64,000 bases of DNA. Source: Blastobasis lacticolella. Taxonomy: Eukaryota; Arthropoda; Insecta; Lepidoptera; Blastobasidae. Positions 20,405 to 32,095 of this stretch are shown here, piece by piece (position 1 is the first letter of the stretch; every line of letters starts with the position of its first letter). The translations under genes and the position numbers were made by a program. The stretch covers positions 10,048,122 through 10,112,121 of the forward strand of contig LR990044.1 of the NCBI GenBank assembly GCA_905147135.1, given 5' to 3'. The notes beneath the pieces were generated by a model. That model did not search any database. It was not told where the DNA came from and saw only the letters and a program-made list of their open reading frames with translations.

Positions 20405-22037
20405 ATATACAAGAAATTTTACATAGAGGCATACAAGGCCTACTGACAACTGAAGTCACAATCTATGTTTTGTTTGTTTTTGTAATTATGCATGTAACGT
20501 CATCCAAAAGGGACGGCTATCAGTTGTCAAATACCCCTCCATAACCACTGCTATTATCAGATTTGGTGGCCTTGGTCATCTTAATGTACTAGCTTTTTGT
20601 ATGACATTGAATAATTTGTATAGAATGTTGACTGATTGACAGTATACACACGACAGCCGTGGCATTAATCTGATTGCGCTATCATTAAATTGGATTACAT
20701 TAGATTCATTTATTAATCAATTAAAATTACATTATAGTACACAATTCATACAAGCAATTCACAGAGATTTCGTCATATATAATAATTAATATATTATAAT
20801 TAATTATAATCTGTTTCAACATTTATTACATTCGAAGAGTGGCACTGTTAGTCTCTGCTGTTGTCTTTAGACTAGCTACATACTTAGCTAATGTTTGTAG
20901 TTTCACATAAAACCACGAGCCTTTCAAGATGAAACGCTGTCGACCCGCCTCTCCACGGTACATGTGGTCTGAGGGTACAGTATTAACATTAATTATTGAT
21001 CTAGTATTATAATTATTAAGTCCTTATATTAGGTACTCGCTCTTATTATAATTTTCAATTAGTGTAATTAGACGATTGCTTGTATATATATTGCCTCCTA
21101 ATACCGTTGGTGAAGCGAGTTTGACACTAAGGTCTTCAGCTAGGGACCTCCTGAGATTGGTTGATTGACACGGGAGCTAATTGACACTCCGTGACGGTAT
21201 TATTATTACTAAATTATTATCGCGTATTATTTTCTTGTTTAGGGTAAGTAAACAAAGTCTCTGATTAGGTCAGATCTGATAATAATTTATTAAGCTTTCA
21301 TTTGTAACTAGTGGATCCGGCGCGACTTCGTTCGCTTACACCTACTTTACCCCTACCTCCCTTTTTTTTTCTTGATATAAACCTTCCTCTGGAAACACTC
21401 AACCTCTTCTTAAGCGCATTAAAATCCATTGCGTAGTTTATTAAAAGATCTAAGCGTACATAGATACAGACGGCAGGTAGTGATTTTGTTTTATCTATAT
21501 TTAGATTACTCCTATTATTACCCTTTTAAAAGTTATTTTACTAGTCGGTTGGAATATAAAAACACCCAAGTACATTCCTCGACGCTCTGCCCTGCGCGCT
21601 GGAATTAATCATTACTTTCGGTGGTTTCGTACGAAATAAAGGTTAAATGCTATTATAAAACCGCTATTAGCCATAAAATTCGTTTCAATGTTATAAATAA
21701 TAGGGCGATTTCCGACACCTTCATGTTTTATTCAGGCCATAGGCACGTGTTAACGGTCCCGATGAAACTCGATATAAATTTTGTAGGCTTCATTCCATTT
21801 TGTATACGTTTATTGTTGTTGGGTTTATCATAAAATCGCAGTTGGGAGGATATACTGGACGTGGTCGTTACAATGACGGCGGTCTTTGGAAATTAGGTTG
21901 GTGGCAAAGTTGTTCGTGCTCTTTAGGTATTGTAAACCTTTTGAAATGGAAATCTGCGAGCGACGAACTTTATATATCTACCTAAAGAGGCAATGGACAG
22001 GTCACCTGATCAAAAGTGATCACCACTGCTAATGACG
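20405..22037. other. No gene seen; repeat-F copy and LINE-tail scrap
   Basis: 20405-20545 includes AGGCCTACTGACAACTGAAG followed by TCACAATCT, which recurs diverged at about 32870-32900. Repeat F on the plus strand spans about 21307-21515. At 21990-22035 a minus-strand LINE tail scrap (GTCACCTGATCAAAAGTGATCACCACT) abuts the following SINE. The rest is AT-rich. Confidence 0.4.
21307..21515 (+). repeat. Interspersed repeat F
   Basis: CTAGTGGATCCGGCGCGACTTCGTTCGC...AAACCTTCCTCTGGAAACACTC...GCATTAAAATCCATTGCGTAG...GATCTAAGCGTACATAGATACAGACGGCAGG. The same backbone is at 61757-61948, more weakly at 10840-10952 and inverted at 30130-30242. Such GACTTCGTYCGCGTG repeats are common in Lepidoptera; the class of transposon is not evident from the sequence. 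Confidence 0.65.
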
Positions 22038-22262
22038 ATCTGAGTGGTTCAGTTGGTTAACATGCCTCTGCCTCGCAGAGGTCCGGGTTCGATTCCCGAT
22101 CGAGCAGAAATTGAAATGTTGAATTTTATATTCTGTTACGGGTCTGGGTGTTGTATGTAGATACAATAAGTATTTAAAAAAGTACATTATATAAGTAGTT
22201 TATCAGTTGAATAAAAGAAAATTTGCTTACGTTGGGGCTGGACGGCGCTGTGCAAATTTATC
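22038..22262 (+). mobile_element. SINE-1 copy 2
   Basis: The tRNA-Gly-like head (TGGTTCAGTTGG, then CTGCCTCGC, B box GGTTCGATTCC at 22086-22096) is followed by AGAAATTGAAATG, TTACGGGTCTGGGTG and ending GTTGGGGCTGGACGGCGCTG. It lacks the AT-rich tail of the copy at 6520. Substitutions across the body show divergence of the two copies. Confidence 0.85.
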
Positions 22263-22349
22263 GTACCTAGGAGTGTATCCACAGTCCCGAATTTAGATTA
22301 ACACAGTGCAGAAAAACCATCCAAAAAATTCTCCATACAATAATGAAAA

Positions 22350-22525
22350 CCACTTGCGGTGAGGGAAATCATAATGATGAAACCTGCATATTCAGGTGAC
22401 TGATTCCTGGTAGCTGGGTCATAGCAGACGGCAGTCGCTCCACTATAATTACCTGATCCGGCAAATCCTGGAACCCCGGCCCTTCGTGAGTGATAGCACA
22501 ACTGGGACATTAAAACTAATATGGA
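22350..22525 (+). mobile_element. SINE-2 partial copy
   Basis: Lacks the tRNA-like head. Recognised by GCGGTGAGGGAAATCATAATG, ACCTGCATATTCAGG, CAGTCGCTCCACTATAATTA, CCTGATCCGGCAAATCC and ending ACAACTGGGACATTAA. The 70-codon minus-strand frame over it is a shadow. Confidence 0.8.
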
Positions 22526-22952
22526 GTACAGAATTTGGCGTTAAACATTGCATATCGGTTAGTTTTGGCTTCTTGTTTACACTCTACGAAGCCGACGTCC
22601 TATAGCAAAAGTATTCGCTTTTTTCATTAATTTAATTGTTCTCTTTCCGACGAAGTCTAGCAAATTGGCCGTCGGATTTAAACCGGTGATGCGATATGAG
22701 TAATCCATTCATGTCAGTGCACAAACGCAATATGCAATGGAAACTTGCAGCGTTCGTTAAGCAGCCTTTGTAAAAGCGAGCGGATGCAACGTTATTTTCG
22801 GGGCGAGGAATGGAAAATATTAAAAAAGAAACGTTTCGAAATCATTTTATTTTGTTTTCAACGCGATTTTCATGTCAATGAACGAATTTGTACTTCATCG
22901 ATGTCTTCGTTGTCTTCAGCGACGACAGTAGTCTGAAACTTGTAGAATGAAT

Positions 22953-23355
22953 CTTACGGTGAGTGCACATTCAGGCCACTGAATGACCATGATCTTATCT
23001 GCATAGGTTCCCCTAGTAGCTGGGTCTTCCTTTACTAGGTCAAGACACCATTTTTGAAACGCACCCTCAAGTCGAACGGTTTTCAATTTTGACTCTCGGC
23101 ACTATACTGAGTTTTCCTAGTTTTTAACCGTACTCTTTTGGCGTTATCAATGTTTTTTAAAATAAATTGAATTTTTCATGCCGAAAACACAATTGTAACA
23201 GGTCGTATTGATACGAGCGATTCAAATATAGAGCCCCAGATGGCAGTTGCTCCACTGTAATTACCTGATCTGCCAAATCTTGCATCATGGCCAAGATGGA
23301 CCCTGGGCTCCCGTGCGCGAGAGCATAACCGGGACATCAACTAAGATGATTATTA
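22953..23355 (+). mobile_element. SINE-2 copy interrupted by a MITE
   Basis: The left part (TACGGTGAGTGCACATTCAGG to GTAGCTGGGTC) and the right part (CAGATGGCAGTTGCTCCACTG to CATAACCGGGACATC) are separated by about 200 bp that are not SINE-2. The intruder is the M1-type foldback at about 23045-23220. Confidence 0.75.
23045..23220. mobile_element. M1-type foldback MITE inside SINE-2
   Basis: Left arm TCGAACGGTTTTCAATTTTG followed by CTCTCGGC and right arm GCCGAAAACACAATTG show the same terminal design as the element at 286-414, including the CGGC end of each arm. The arms are more diverged from each other than in the first copy. Exact ends and target duplication are unclear. Confidence 0.45.
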
Positions 23356-24235
23356 TTTATACTTGTTAGAACAAATTTGTACTCAGTTAACTATGTCACA
23401 GTAAAGCATAGTTCAATACATTAAATATTTAGGTCGGAGTCATTATTTCACAAAAATAAAGGCTTTATCCAGTATATACCATGCCACATTTACGTTTTAT
23501 GTTTGCCCCCACACGTTTTATTTACCGTCGTGTTTTCCATATTTATTTTTGCATATCTACGTTCAATATATCGTGTACGTTTTTGTGATGCGGATGCGGG
23601 CAAGAGTTAAATGGTTGCATTTTCAGTTCAATTCAACATGTTCCTGGTGGCGGCGATCTTTTACAGGTTTCGTGTGATTCTAAAACGTTGAAATAACCCC
23701 GGGAGAACTCTTATTTACAAAAGACGTGTGATAACGTTAAAAGAGAAAGTTGTCTTATAGGGAGTAATCTCCAATAATACTGGGTATCGTTTTATTAAGA
23801 AAATTCTACACAATTATCGGTTATTTTGTTGGCAATAGGTTTACGTTTGACGTCATCTCAGCTGATGGGAAACTACTAAACTAAAAAGTGTAACTGTATT
23901 AAACCGTACTGTTCTGGCTAGTCACACTCTCTAATTCCTCGAGGGATATTAAAATTCAGTGTAACATAATAAACACATATACAAAATAATTTCATTTTAA
24001 CGTTAAACAAATTTAACTATTATTACGTTTTACGTATTTACGCCATGCAAGTAACAAAAGCGAAGCACATGTCAAAACTCCACGAACGTACACGAAAACA
24101 ATGCCGTAACCGCATACACTCTATATTTTGTGGTAATGGACTAAATAACTACCTATTAGTTTGCACGAATGCAGGTAAATAAGTGAACACAAACATCCAC
24201 AGTACCAGGAGTGCATGAGAGCGCACGAGTGGCCA
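23356..24235. other. AT-rich DNA, no gene seen
   Basis: No open frame, tRNA-like box or matched repeat recognised. Confidence 0.4.
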
Positions 24236-24640
24236 ATAAATAACAAATCAGTCACAAGCATAATGGGGCCGTTCCTCAGCGCCAAGAAGTTAAACTTGGC
24301 CGGGGTTCAAGCAAAGTTCCTGGACGGCCATGCATGCCTCACGGTATGTAGTTGGCTATGGCTGTAGACAACGACAGGAACTAATAGTCACGGGCTAAAC
24401 GGGCTGTGGGCTCAGATGACCCTTTGGCGGTGCAGGGTACAAAGCTGCCGCCAATGTTGGCAAGCGAAGATGGAGAAGGTGGAAAAGGGTAATTACCCAC
24501 CTGGCCGGGTGTTGTGACCAGGGGACCAAGGTTCCAATAGTCGATCGTCAAAAATTTTATATATGCCGCGGAGTTGGCACATTTCGCTAACGCGATGTAG
24601 GGACGGCCATATATGTACGGATGCTTGCCAATGCTGTGTT
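24236..24640. other. GC-rich island of unknown origin
   Basis: A stretch clearly richer in G+C than its flanks and without an open frame. It contains CCAAGAAGTTAAACTTGGCC and GTTCAAGCAAAGTTCCTGG followed by ACGGCC, loosely reminiscent of the internal promoter of 5S rRNA (GAAGTTAAG, then GGTTAGTACTTGGATGGG). A SINE head of 5S type or a LINE 5' region are both possible; neither is proven. Confidence 0.3.
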
Positions 24641-27312
24641 TGTGTACTCGTAATGTGAGTATCGTTGAGTTTCCCTATTGAAGTGATAGAGCGATAGATG
24701 TCGCTACACCCCCTAAAGTGTAATATCGCTCAATGCGTCATCATAATAATAACTTGTCTTACTATGATCCGAAATGAGTTTTGGCCTCCGATAGCGGGTG
24801 ACGTTGGCGTCCTGTGATATTTCCTGCCTACAGTCAGTCCTGACTTGCAACTGGTCACTTTAATCAAGTAAAGGTCAATATTATTTACGTTCAGAGCATT
24901 GTATAGGTTGATTCTTACCTTTTGACCTTACATTCTATTATGTTTTAAAATTTCGAGTCGTAGAATATAAATGCATACCTACTTTCACACTAGACATAGA
25001 CATAGACAGTAATTTATTCGGATCCTCATTACATCCTTAACCTAGAGCGAGTACATTAAATTATTGCCTCTCTATTGTGTTCACACAGTTTTCATGGCAA
25101 ATAACAAAAACAAATCGATTTTAATAGGGATTAATAGGCGATTTCTTTGTGTAGGGATGTGGTCCCAGGAGATGGGTAAATGCTTATTTTAGGTAACTAA
25201 AATTTACATAAGCAAAGTCTACGGATAGGCGCTACGTAAAACCAGTACAATATAACGCAATTGAATAAAAATATTATTTCCCAAAACGTAGCCCGATCAT
25301 AAGGCAAATATTCCGAAAGGCCAAATTGGATAAGCATTGAAGTCAAACGCCTGTGTAACGGCTATAGAAAAAATGCTTCCCATTTTCCCGCGATTTACCC
25401 CGCCGTTAGAGTACCCAAAAAATTAAAGTCGGCTCCCATCAGTACGACGCAAAATGGCAAGCAGTTTCAATAACCGCCCATCGTCCCGTCGGCGGCAATA
25501 ACTACTCTTTTGTACGATGCCACTCACTTACCACAACGCGCTATTGCGCACATTCGTAGATGAAATATTCAACCAAATACATCGAGGCCGTAGCCCCGTC
25601 CCCGTATATTCCACCCCGAACCGGATAAAACTGAAAATTGTTTCAGTGGACGCTTGGCGAAAAAAAGAAAAAATCTGTCCTGTCTGACTGTTATGTCATA
25701 TTGTGTCCAAGACAATGGTAGAAAAATTACAACCTGTGGTACCTACTTTGGTTAATTTCAATCTTGAAAGTAGTTCCTACCTACTTCTGTGATAAAATTT
25801 ACTTGAAGTTACTACCAGAACCTCTCTCTGATGACATTAAGAGTCTGTCAGATTCCTATTATTCGTAAACTTAGATTTCGCCAGAAATTATATAAATGTA
25901 CCTAATTGTTTCTTTTTTTTGCCGGAGAAGCGGAGAACCCATGAAGTATCCAGACGCGCTTTTAACCACCGTATTTTAAGTCTTTTTTATCAGCTTATTA
26001 ACCTTACGATTATGCAGCTATTTATGATTATCTTTATCTAGTACATATAACTCTTTGCAGTTAACAATAATCAACACGTATATTGAAAAGTTAAAAACAT
26101 GTTTAAAATCGACCAAACCCTTCAAAATTTCCAATATTCATAAATTCTCTGGAAAATACTAAGTAACCAGGGAAATTGCTTTGGCATAACACTGTGATTA
26201 CAACGACGATACGTTAGGAACACCAAGCTGCGGAACACTCGTGCTCTTTCCTTGCTAATCCAATGAAATTGAAATATAAGACCTTGTAAAATCTCTAGGA
26301 TGAAAATCTTAGACGAAACTAGATGGGATCTTAAACATAAATCCATTTTTTATAACCTAGCTTAGTGTAGATTTTAGACGGCTGCTATATCTGGCTCTTG
26401 TATTTTCCAAAGTAATTTTCGTACAATATGCGTTTATTTTAGAATTGTAGAATATGAGTACGCTTTCAACGTGAGTTTGTGGATGGAATATGTAATTTAT
26501 TTTGAAGCTTAATATTTAAATACCTTTCACTGGAAGTTATCTCAACCTTTCTATAAAATAAAATTAAGAACTAAATATGGATTTATGAGAGAGAATTGCC
26601 GAGAGAAGTGAAATTAAACTGCCAAACTATCTAATTGAACCTACTTTCCTATAAGATAAAAGTAATTATTTATTATTTTAATAACTTACTTACACCACAG
26701 TGTTTCCTTTGGACTATGACATGGGATCGTTCAAGAGGTATATTATAGTCTCTTCAAAGGCAGGCAACGTATTGGTAATTGCCCGGCTTTGCTGAGGTCT
26801 ATAGGCAGCGATGACCACTTTCCATCAGGTGGCTCGCTTGCCTATTTGTCTGCCGTACCACTAAAAAGGACTAAAATTAAATAGTAGGTGGGAACCTACT
26901 TAAGTTACTGGTGTTACAATCTCATTAGGATATTTCAGTTATTCATTAGTTGGTCTCACTAAATTATGGACTAATAATAAATTATCGTGTTAAAATAACT
27001 TAAAATAGCTACCTAACATTTCAGTTAGGGAAGTTCTAAATCTTTGTGAAGGGTATATCGTCTTATGGTTGAAGTATCGGCAACTTTATGAGGGTAGGTA
27101 TTACGTTTTTAATTTCACAAGATCACCGCCGTGAAATTCCCTTTCAATAATCCGTTTGCAACGGATCTCAGATTTATTAGATCTCTTTTGGATTAAGGCG
27201 TGTAGCGTCAGCCAAAGTGCGTTCTGAGACGGGATTATGTTTGTTTTAAAGTAGATTAAGGTTTTATAGGTAATGAAAGGTAACGGCAAAGTAGGTATCT
27301 ACTATCATTGAG
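24641..27312. other. No gene seen; one LINE tail
   Basis: 26745-26872 on the plus strand matches a LINE 3' tail (GGCAGGCAACGTATTGG, TCTATAGGCAGCGATGACCAC, TTTCCATCAGGTGGCTCGC) that recurs inverted at 39985-40150. A GACATA microsatellite lies at 24994-25010. The rest is AT-rich with chance frames only. Confidence 0.4.
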
Positions 27313-27859
27313 TAGTATACTTACTTACTTAGGTACTTACTGCGCTGGCTCAGCGACCCAAAGTGGATCTTGGCCTCCGACACCAGAGATCGCCACCTCT
27401 CCCTATCCTACGCTCTCTCCTGCCGATCGAGGATTCCTAGTGCGTGCAGGTTTTTCAGGACTTCATCCCTTTAGCGATATCTGGATCGCCCGACTGGTCG
27501 ACGCCCGCTCGGCCGACCCACATATGCACTCCTTACGGTACGATCCACCCCCATCCTCTCCAGTCTTGCGGCCTTGATCTCTCCAAGAATATTGGGTTCG
27601 TCCTATTCCACATGCCGTCCTCCCCCTGTTTTCCGGAAGATCTTAAATATAGAAATTGATCATAGGATACAAAATACGCTTAGGTGTTGTGCAGCGCTCC
27701 ATAAGGTGTTAGTGTCCAAACTGATAAGCAGGAAAACCAAGATTCGGATATATAAATCAGTTATTAGACCAATCTTGATGTACGGATGTGAGGCTTGGAC
27801 ACTGTCACTTAAGAAGGAGAACAAGTTATTGGTCGCAGAACGAAAGATTGAATAGTATA
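27313..27859 (-). mobile_element. LINE-E fragment with inverted 5' part (twin-priming form)
   Basis: 27320-27632 on the minus strand encodes NEPNILGEIKAARLERMG, GVDRTVRSAYVGRPSGRRPV and EAKIHFGS, the C-terminal end of an RTE-like LINE, with a (TAAG)n tail at the left. The adjoining 27633-27852 is in the opposite orientation and encodes on the plus strand the immediately upstream thumb region (RIQNTLRCCAAL, SRKTKIRIYKSVIRPILMYG, CEAWTLSLKKENKLL). TAGTATA at 27313-27319 and 27853-27859 flanks the whole unit, so both parts came in as one insertion. Confidence 0.8.
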
Positions 27860-28231
27860 GTAGTTAGTAATATATTCCGTTGGTTGAAATGTTAACCTAC
27901 CTGTCATCAAAGTTACAGAAAAGATAAAGTTTATTTCGGATAAACGCAATTCCTACATAATTTCGAATAATAATGAAAATGAAAATATTTATTTGTTTTG
28001 CATACATAAAAAAACAATTTAAATAAATTCGACTGTTGTCGACTATAAAAAAATACTAACAATATACTATACAAAACAAAATGGTCCATAGCTCAGCTAT
28101 GGCTGCCAGTGAGACCAACAGACGCTGTTATTCTGCCATGGCCAAGTTTTATCCTAGTCCAACCATACAATGCTTAGGCTAGGATAACGTTAAAACACAT
28201 CACACACTTTTCTGCCAAAAGTCAAATTGCG
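27860..28231. other. No gene seen
   Basis: AT-rich, with an AAAATGAAAATGAAAAT run at 27972-27990 followed by minus-strand LINE-like tail sequence; no frame recognised. Confidence 0.35.
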
Positions 28232-28505
28232 TTTATTAATCATCATCATCATCATCATCATCACAGCCCATAACAGTCCACTGCAGGACTTCGGGCCTCT
28301 CCCACGAAAGGGGAGGTCATTGCCATAATCTCCACGCTTGGCAGGCGGGTTGGAGATCGCAGTGCAGTTGATGTAAATCTACCCAGAAAGATGCTGCTGC
28401 CCACCTTTCGGATTTGTCCCTTAGTCGCCTCTTACGACACCCACGGGAAGAGATGGGGTGGTGCTATTCTTTGAGGTGGCGGCACCACACACCACATTTA
28501 TTAAT
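28232..28505 (-). mobile_element. Short internally deleted RTE (SIDE) copy 1
   Basis: 28241-28496 on the minus strand starts GTGGTGTGTGGTGCCGCCACC and follows the LINE-B 5' leader to GGGCAGCAGCATCTTTC. It then joins a 3' part (ACTGCGATCTCCAACCCGCC...GGGAGAGGCCCGAAG...GCAGTGGACTGTTATGGGC) that parallels the LINE-B 3' end and finishes in (ATG)n. TTTATTAAT flanks it at 28232-28240 and 28497-28505. There is no coding sequence, so its movement must depend on an RTE protein in trans. Confidence 0.85.
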
Positions 28506-30029
28506 ACACAGTATATTTTAAACTAATAATATTCTAAACAATTATGTAAAAATACGCTACTACCAAATTGTACGCCCACAACGTAAACTTTTGCCTACAT
28601 ACCTAACAAAACAAAAAATAGCTTCGATAAAATAGCTCTACCTAACCACGCCTAGACTTATGCGTAGAGCTTACTGCGCCCTAGGTAATGTCTATCCGTC
28701 TAGGCATACACGTCAGCCATAGTTCTAGGTACCTACAGTATGGAGGGCTTTTACGAGGGTTGTGGTATGATGCCATTGGTTCAACGCGCACCCTTTTTGC
28801 GTCTAAGTTTTCCTTCACTCGTTGAAACGAGTTATGAGTAGAGTGCTTATAGTTTAGCACGTTTTTACTCGTTAGAATAGTGGAGTTTTATACTGGGTAG
28901 AGGGAAGCAAGTGAGCTAGCGTGTCACCCGATGGATCACCTCTGTCTTTTACTTGTATAAAATCGAAGTGATGAGGAAGCAGTTGAAAAACTAAAGTTTA
29001 GATTCGATACGAAACCGAAAGATTTTATGAAGTAAAACGTTTTCAATACAACACGAGTATCTAAACTATAATAATATTAAAACACTAATTTTATAAAGAG
29101 GAAGTGTTTGTATTAGGAAGTTTGTTAGTTGGGGGTAATCTCCGAAACTGCTGATTTTGAAAATTCTTACACTAACAGGAAGCTACATATAATTATTTCC
29201 AAGTGATATAGGTTACTTTTTTATACCGGAATAATAATACGTTCAGGATAGTTGAATGTTTAGGGAAATTCTAACCGCGCGCGGGTGAAAACCGCTGGGG
29301 GCTAGGAACTATAGTCAATATGATCATGCAACTAGCTTACAAAAAATGTATTCACTTTAATACTTGAGTAGCGACAAGTACTTTTCTAATAAGTAAATTT
29401 TCTAAGCCAGTGCCAGCCAGAAAGAACTATTGTAGGTAATTTTCAGATAGAGTATACAATTCCTAACATTTTAAACTATGGCGTCAAATCGTACGTAGGT
29501 ACGTAAACCAACACCACTATGTATCACTGGGCGTACAGCAGTAGATAAATTTAGGGTCCATATAAAAAGTGAATACCCCACAACTAAGATAATTTATCAG
29601 TACCTTAGCTGGTATCCCTAAAACGCTTGTAACCCGGACAAATAAAAAGTATAATAAAATGACTGAACTGAACCGGACTGAAGCTTGACTTAACTTATTC
29701 CCAATTTGGTCGAATAGCGATTGTTGGTCACAATTGCAATTGCGACCAACAAAAAATCTCATATTCCGACAAGGACAACAAATAATGTCTTCGTCCCTTT
29801 CATTGTTAGCAGTTTTTGTATGTTGTGATTCTGTTCATGCATGGTATTATTATTTGCTTGTCATCTCTATGTATTCTCCCTCTACGGTCAAAATGAACGC
29901 ATAGCTAAGATTACGAGCAAAAACAATCATAGAGCTGTATTGACAAGTAATGTTAATGAAGACGGGTGTTAAACTACTGGGCTCCCCCGTTCAACTCTAT
30001 TTACATTGATCCTATGATTAGCAGAGAGA
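28506..30029. other. AT-rich DNA, no gene seen
   Basis: Short chance frames only (for example the minus-strand 81-codon frame at 29517-29762). No matched repeats recognised. Confidence 0.4.
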
Positions 30030-30112
30030 AGAGTGGCGATTACTTCGATGACAGAGAATATAATATTCGCGAGAAATATAATATTCTTTGTCGTTGAAGT
30101 AATCGCCACTCT
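30030..30112. repeat. 83-nt long hairpin
   Basis: Left arm 30030-30067 (AGAGTGGCGATTACTTCGAT...) and right arm 30075-30112 are complementary over 38 positions, with a 7-nt loop CGCGAGA. Read as plus-strand RNA there are 34 Watson-Crick pairs, three G-U pairs and one A-A mismatch; on the minus strand the same three sites would be A-C mismatches. It may be a small MITE or a hairpin RNA precursor. No target duplication was identified. Confidence 0.8.
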
Positions 30113-30129
30113 GTATTATTTACATAGTT

Positions 30130-30242
30130 CAAGATCTTTTAAACTACGCAACGGATATTATGTGTTAATATACGTGTTGATAATACGGTGTTCAACAATA
30201 GATAGAGTGATTCAAGAATAAGAATTATAAGCAAGAAAAAAA
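30130..30242 (-). repeat. Interspersed repeat F, inverted fragment
   Basis: On the minus strand it reads CTTGCTTATAATTC, TTGAATCACTCTATCTATTG, then CCGTTGCGTAGTTTAAAAGATC, the middle and 3' part of repeat F. It abuts the long hairpin at 30030-30112. Confidence 0.65.
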
Positions 30243-31820
30243 CGCAACGTGAACCAAGTCGTGAACCAAGTCGGTCCACCAGCTGTTTATTATAAACATT
30301 AGTCATCATTGACAATATTGACTCCAAATGAATAATAATAACAGTAAATATCCCATTTTTTACACATATGTAGGCACATCTAAGTACACAATAAAACACC
30401 CAGACTCTCTTTCAATACAAGGCAACACTAGCACAAACCGCCGTCAAAGCAGCTGGTACGCGACAAAGAATAAGCAATAAAACGACGTGACACTTGATTC
30501 TGTCCCGACAGGCCCTCGAGACAATGGGCCGTGCTTAATGCCCGTATCGTCGACGCGACGAGCCCTACCAAGGATCGGTGGCGTAATTTGGAACGACTAA
30601 ATCTGCGGGAGCAAGGGAGCGGGGTGATCTGTGATTTGGGTGGTTAGTAAATTTTTTTCATTGGAGTGTTTATTAGTATATAAAAACTAACTAAAAATAT
30701 TTACAAACCCGTTACAAATAAACTAAAACTAAGAACCTATTTAGATGCCCATTACTATCAAAGACCAACGGTGGTCTTAAGATTGTACAAGCGATTTCGA
30801 TAAAAAAGTATTTATCAGTGAAACCAACTTACGTCATATCATTGAATGGCGGCGCTAGTGGGTTAGTAGGATGATATAAAAAAACAGATAAGTTGGTCAC
30901 CACTGTAATCACACACATGGTACACACTAATATCAAAACTATATAAGCACAAGCACTCAACCTTTTTTACACATATACTTTTTAATCATTTTACAGTGAG
31001 CGGCAACTGATTTGGCGTTGTGGCATTGAATTTATGTACCTGGGTAATAAATAAATATATTAGATCCTGTTTAAATAAATGACAGTTTCTAAAACCGCAG
31101 GTGCGGAGTACACTCAATCGGCGTAAATTTACTTATGAGAAGATGTATGAATGTAGAAGAGGCAACCGAAGGTGTAACAAGATCCGATAGTGGCTTATGG
31201 CACTCGATAGTCTTTGCCTGCCCCTACGAGAAATTAGCGAGAGCGTGTATGTATGTAAGTAAATATGTAAGAAATCAATATCGGCAATCTCAATAAAGCT
31301 AACATTGTGGCTATATTACGAGTATATTTTTATTTATCAAAATTGGAGATCTAATCACCTATTTGTTATTCAAATCTGCAAATCTCAAATGGGCCATATA
31401 AAAAGACATAAAAATGCAGGAAGTAACACACTTTTAAAAATATAAAAAAAAACTGACCGAGGGATCTAGGCGTATTTTTATGCGGAAAAAAGTCGCTCCT
31501 TTTCAGTAGATATTACGACGAAGTTTCATAGTAACAACCCATGTACTAATTAGTGAGCATGCTCCCTTTGAAACTCGTGCATGTAATGTTACAGAAAAAT
31601 CATTTCTGAATAGATATAAGTCCTTAAAGTAGGTACTCGTATAGCGTCGTGCGACTTTGTTTGTCTTTCTTGGTGCCTACTTCACAGGTTTGAACCGGTT
31701 AAGATTTTGCCGGTATAGGTATGTGTGAGCTGATCATTAAGAAGGCGGAATACTGGTTGTGGCTGATGCTGATACAAACTAAAAATGGACAAGATATGAC
31801 GAGACATGACACAAAACACA
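30243..31820. other. AT-rich DNA, no gene seen
   Basis: No matched repeat or motif recognised; only short chance frames. Confidence 0.35.
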
Positions 31821-31824
31821 TTTA

Positions 31825-32095
31825 TGTAAGTATACCTAATAGGTATCTACCTTTAGTCAAGGAAAATATCGATGTAAATGTAGAGGTAATAGACACCACA
31901 GGTGACCGGAGAGCGGGCTCGTACCTCGGCCAGAGAATAAGCATTGCTATTCAAAGAGGCAACCAGCTTTCTGGGCACAATTCCGGGGGACAACGGTGTG
32001 GACGACCTTTCTAATCCCTTTTTTTTCATTGTAAATATCTATCTGTATTATTCTTCTTGTCTGTTTTATGAATAAAGTAAATCTAATGTATAAAA
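31825..32095 (+). mobile_element. Possible LINE C-terminal remnant and 3'UTR
   Basis: The end of a 97-codon plus-strand frame reads IDTTGDRRAGSYLGQRISIA followed by IQRGNQL and a stop at 32012-32014. This resembles a C-terminal tail (QRISIAIQRGN) that I associate with insect LINE-encoded proteins. A T run and GAATAAAGTAAATC near 32070 would fit a 3' end. Recognition is from memory of the family and is uncertain. Confidence 0.35.

Noticed and set aside
28238..28263. Stand-alone (ATC)n microsatellite
   Set aside because: It is the tail of the SIDE element, within its target duplications.
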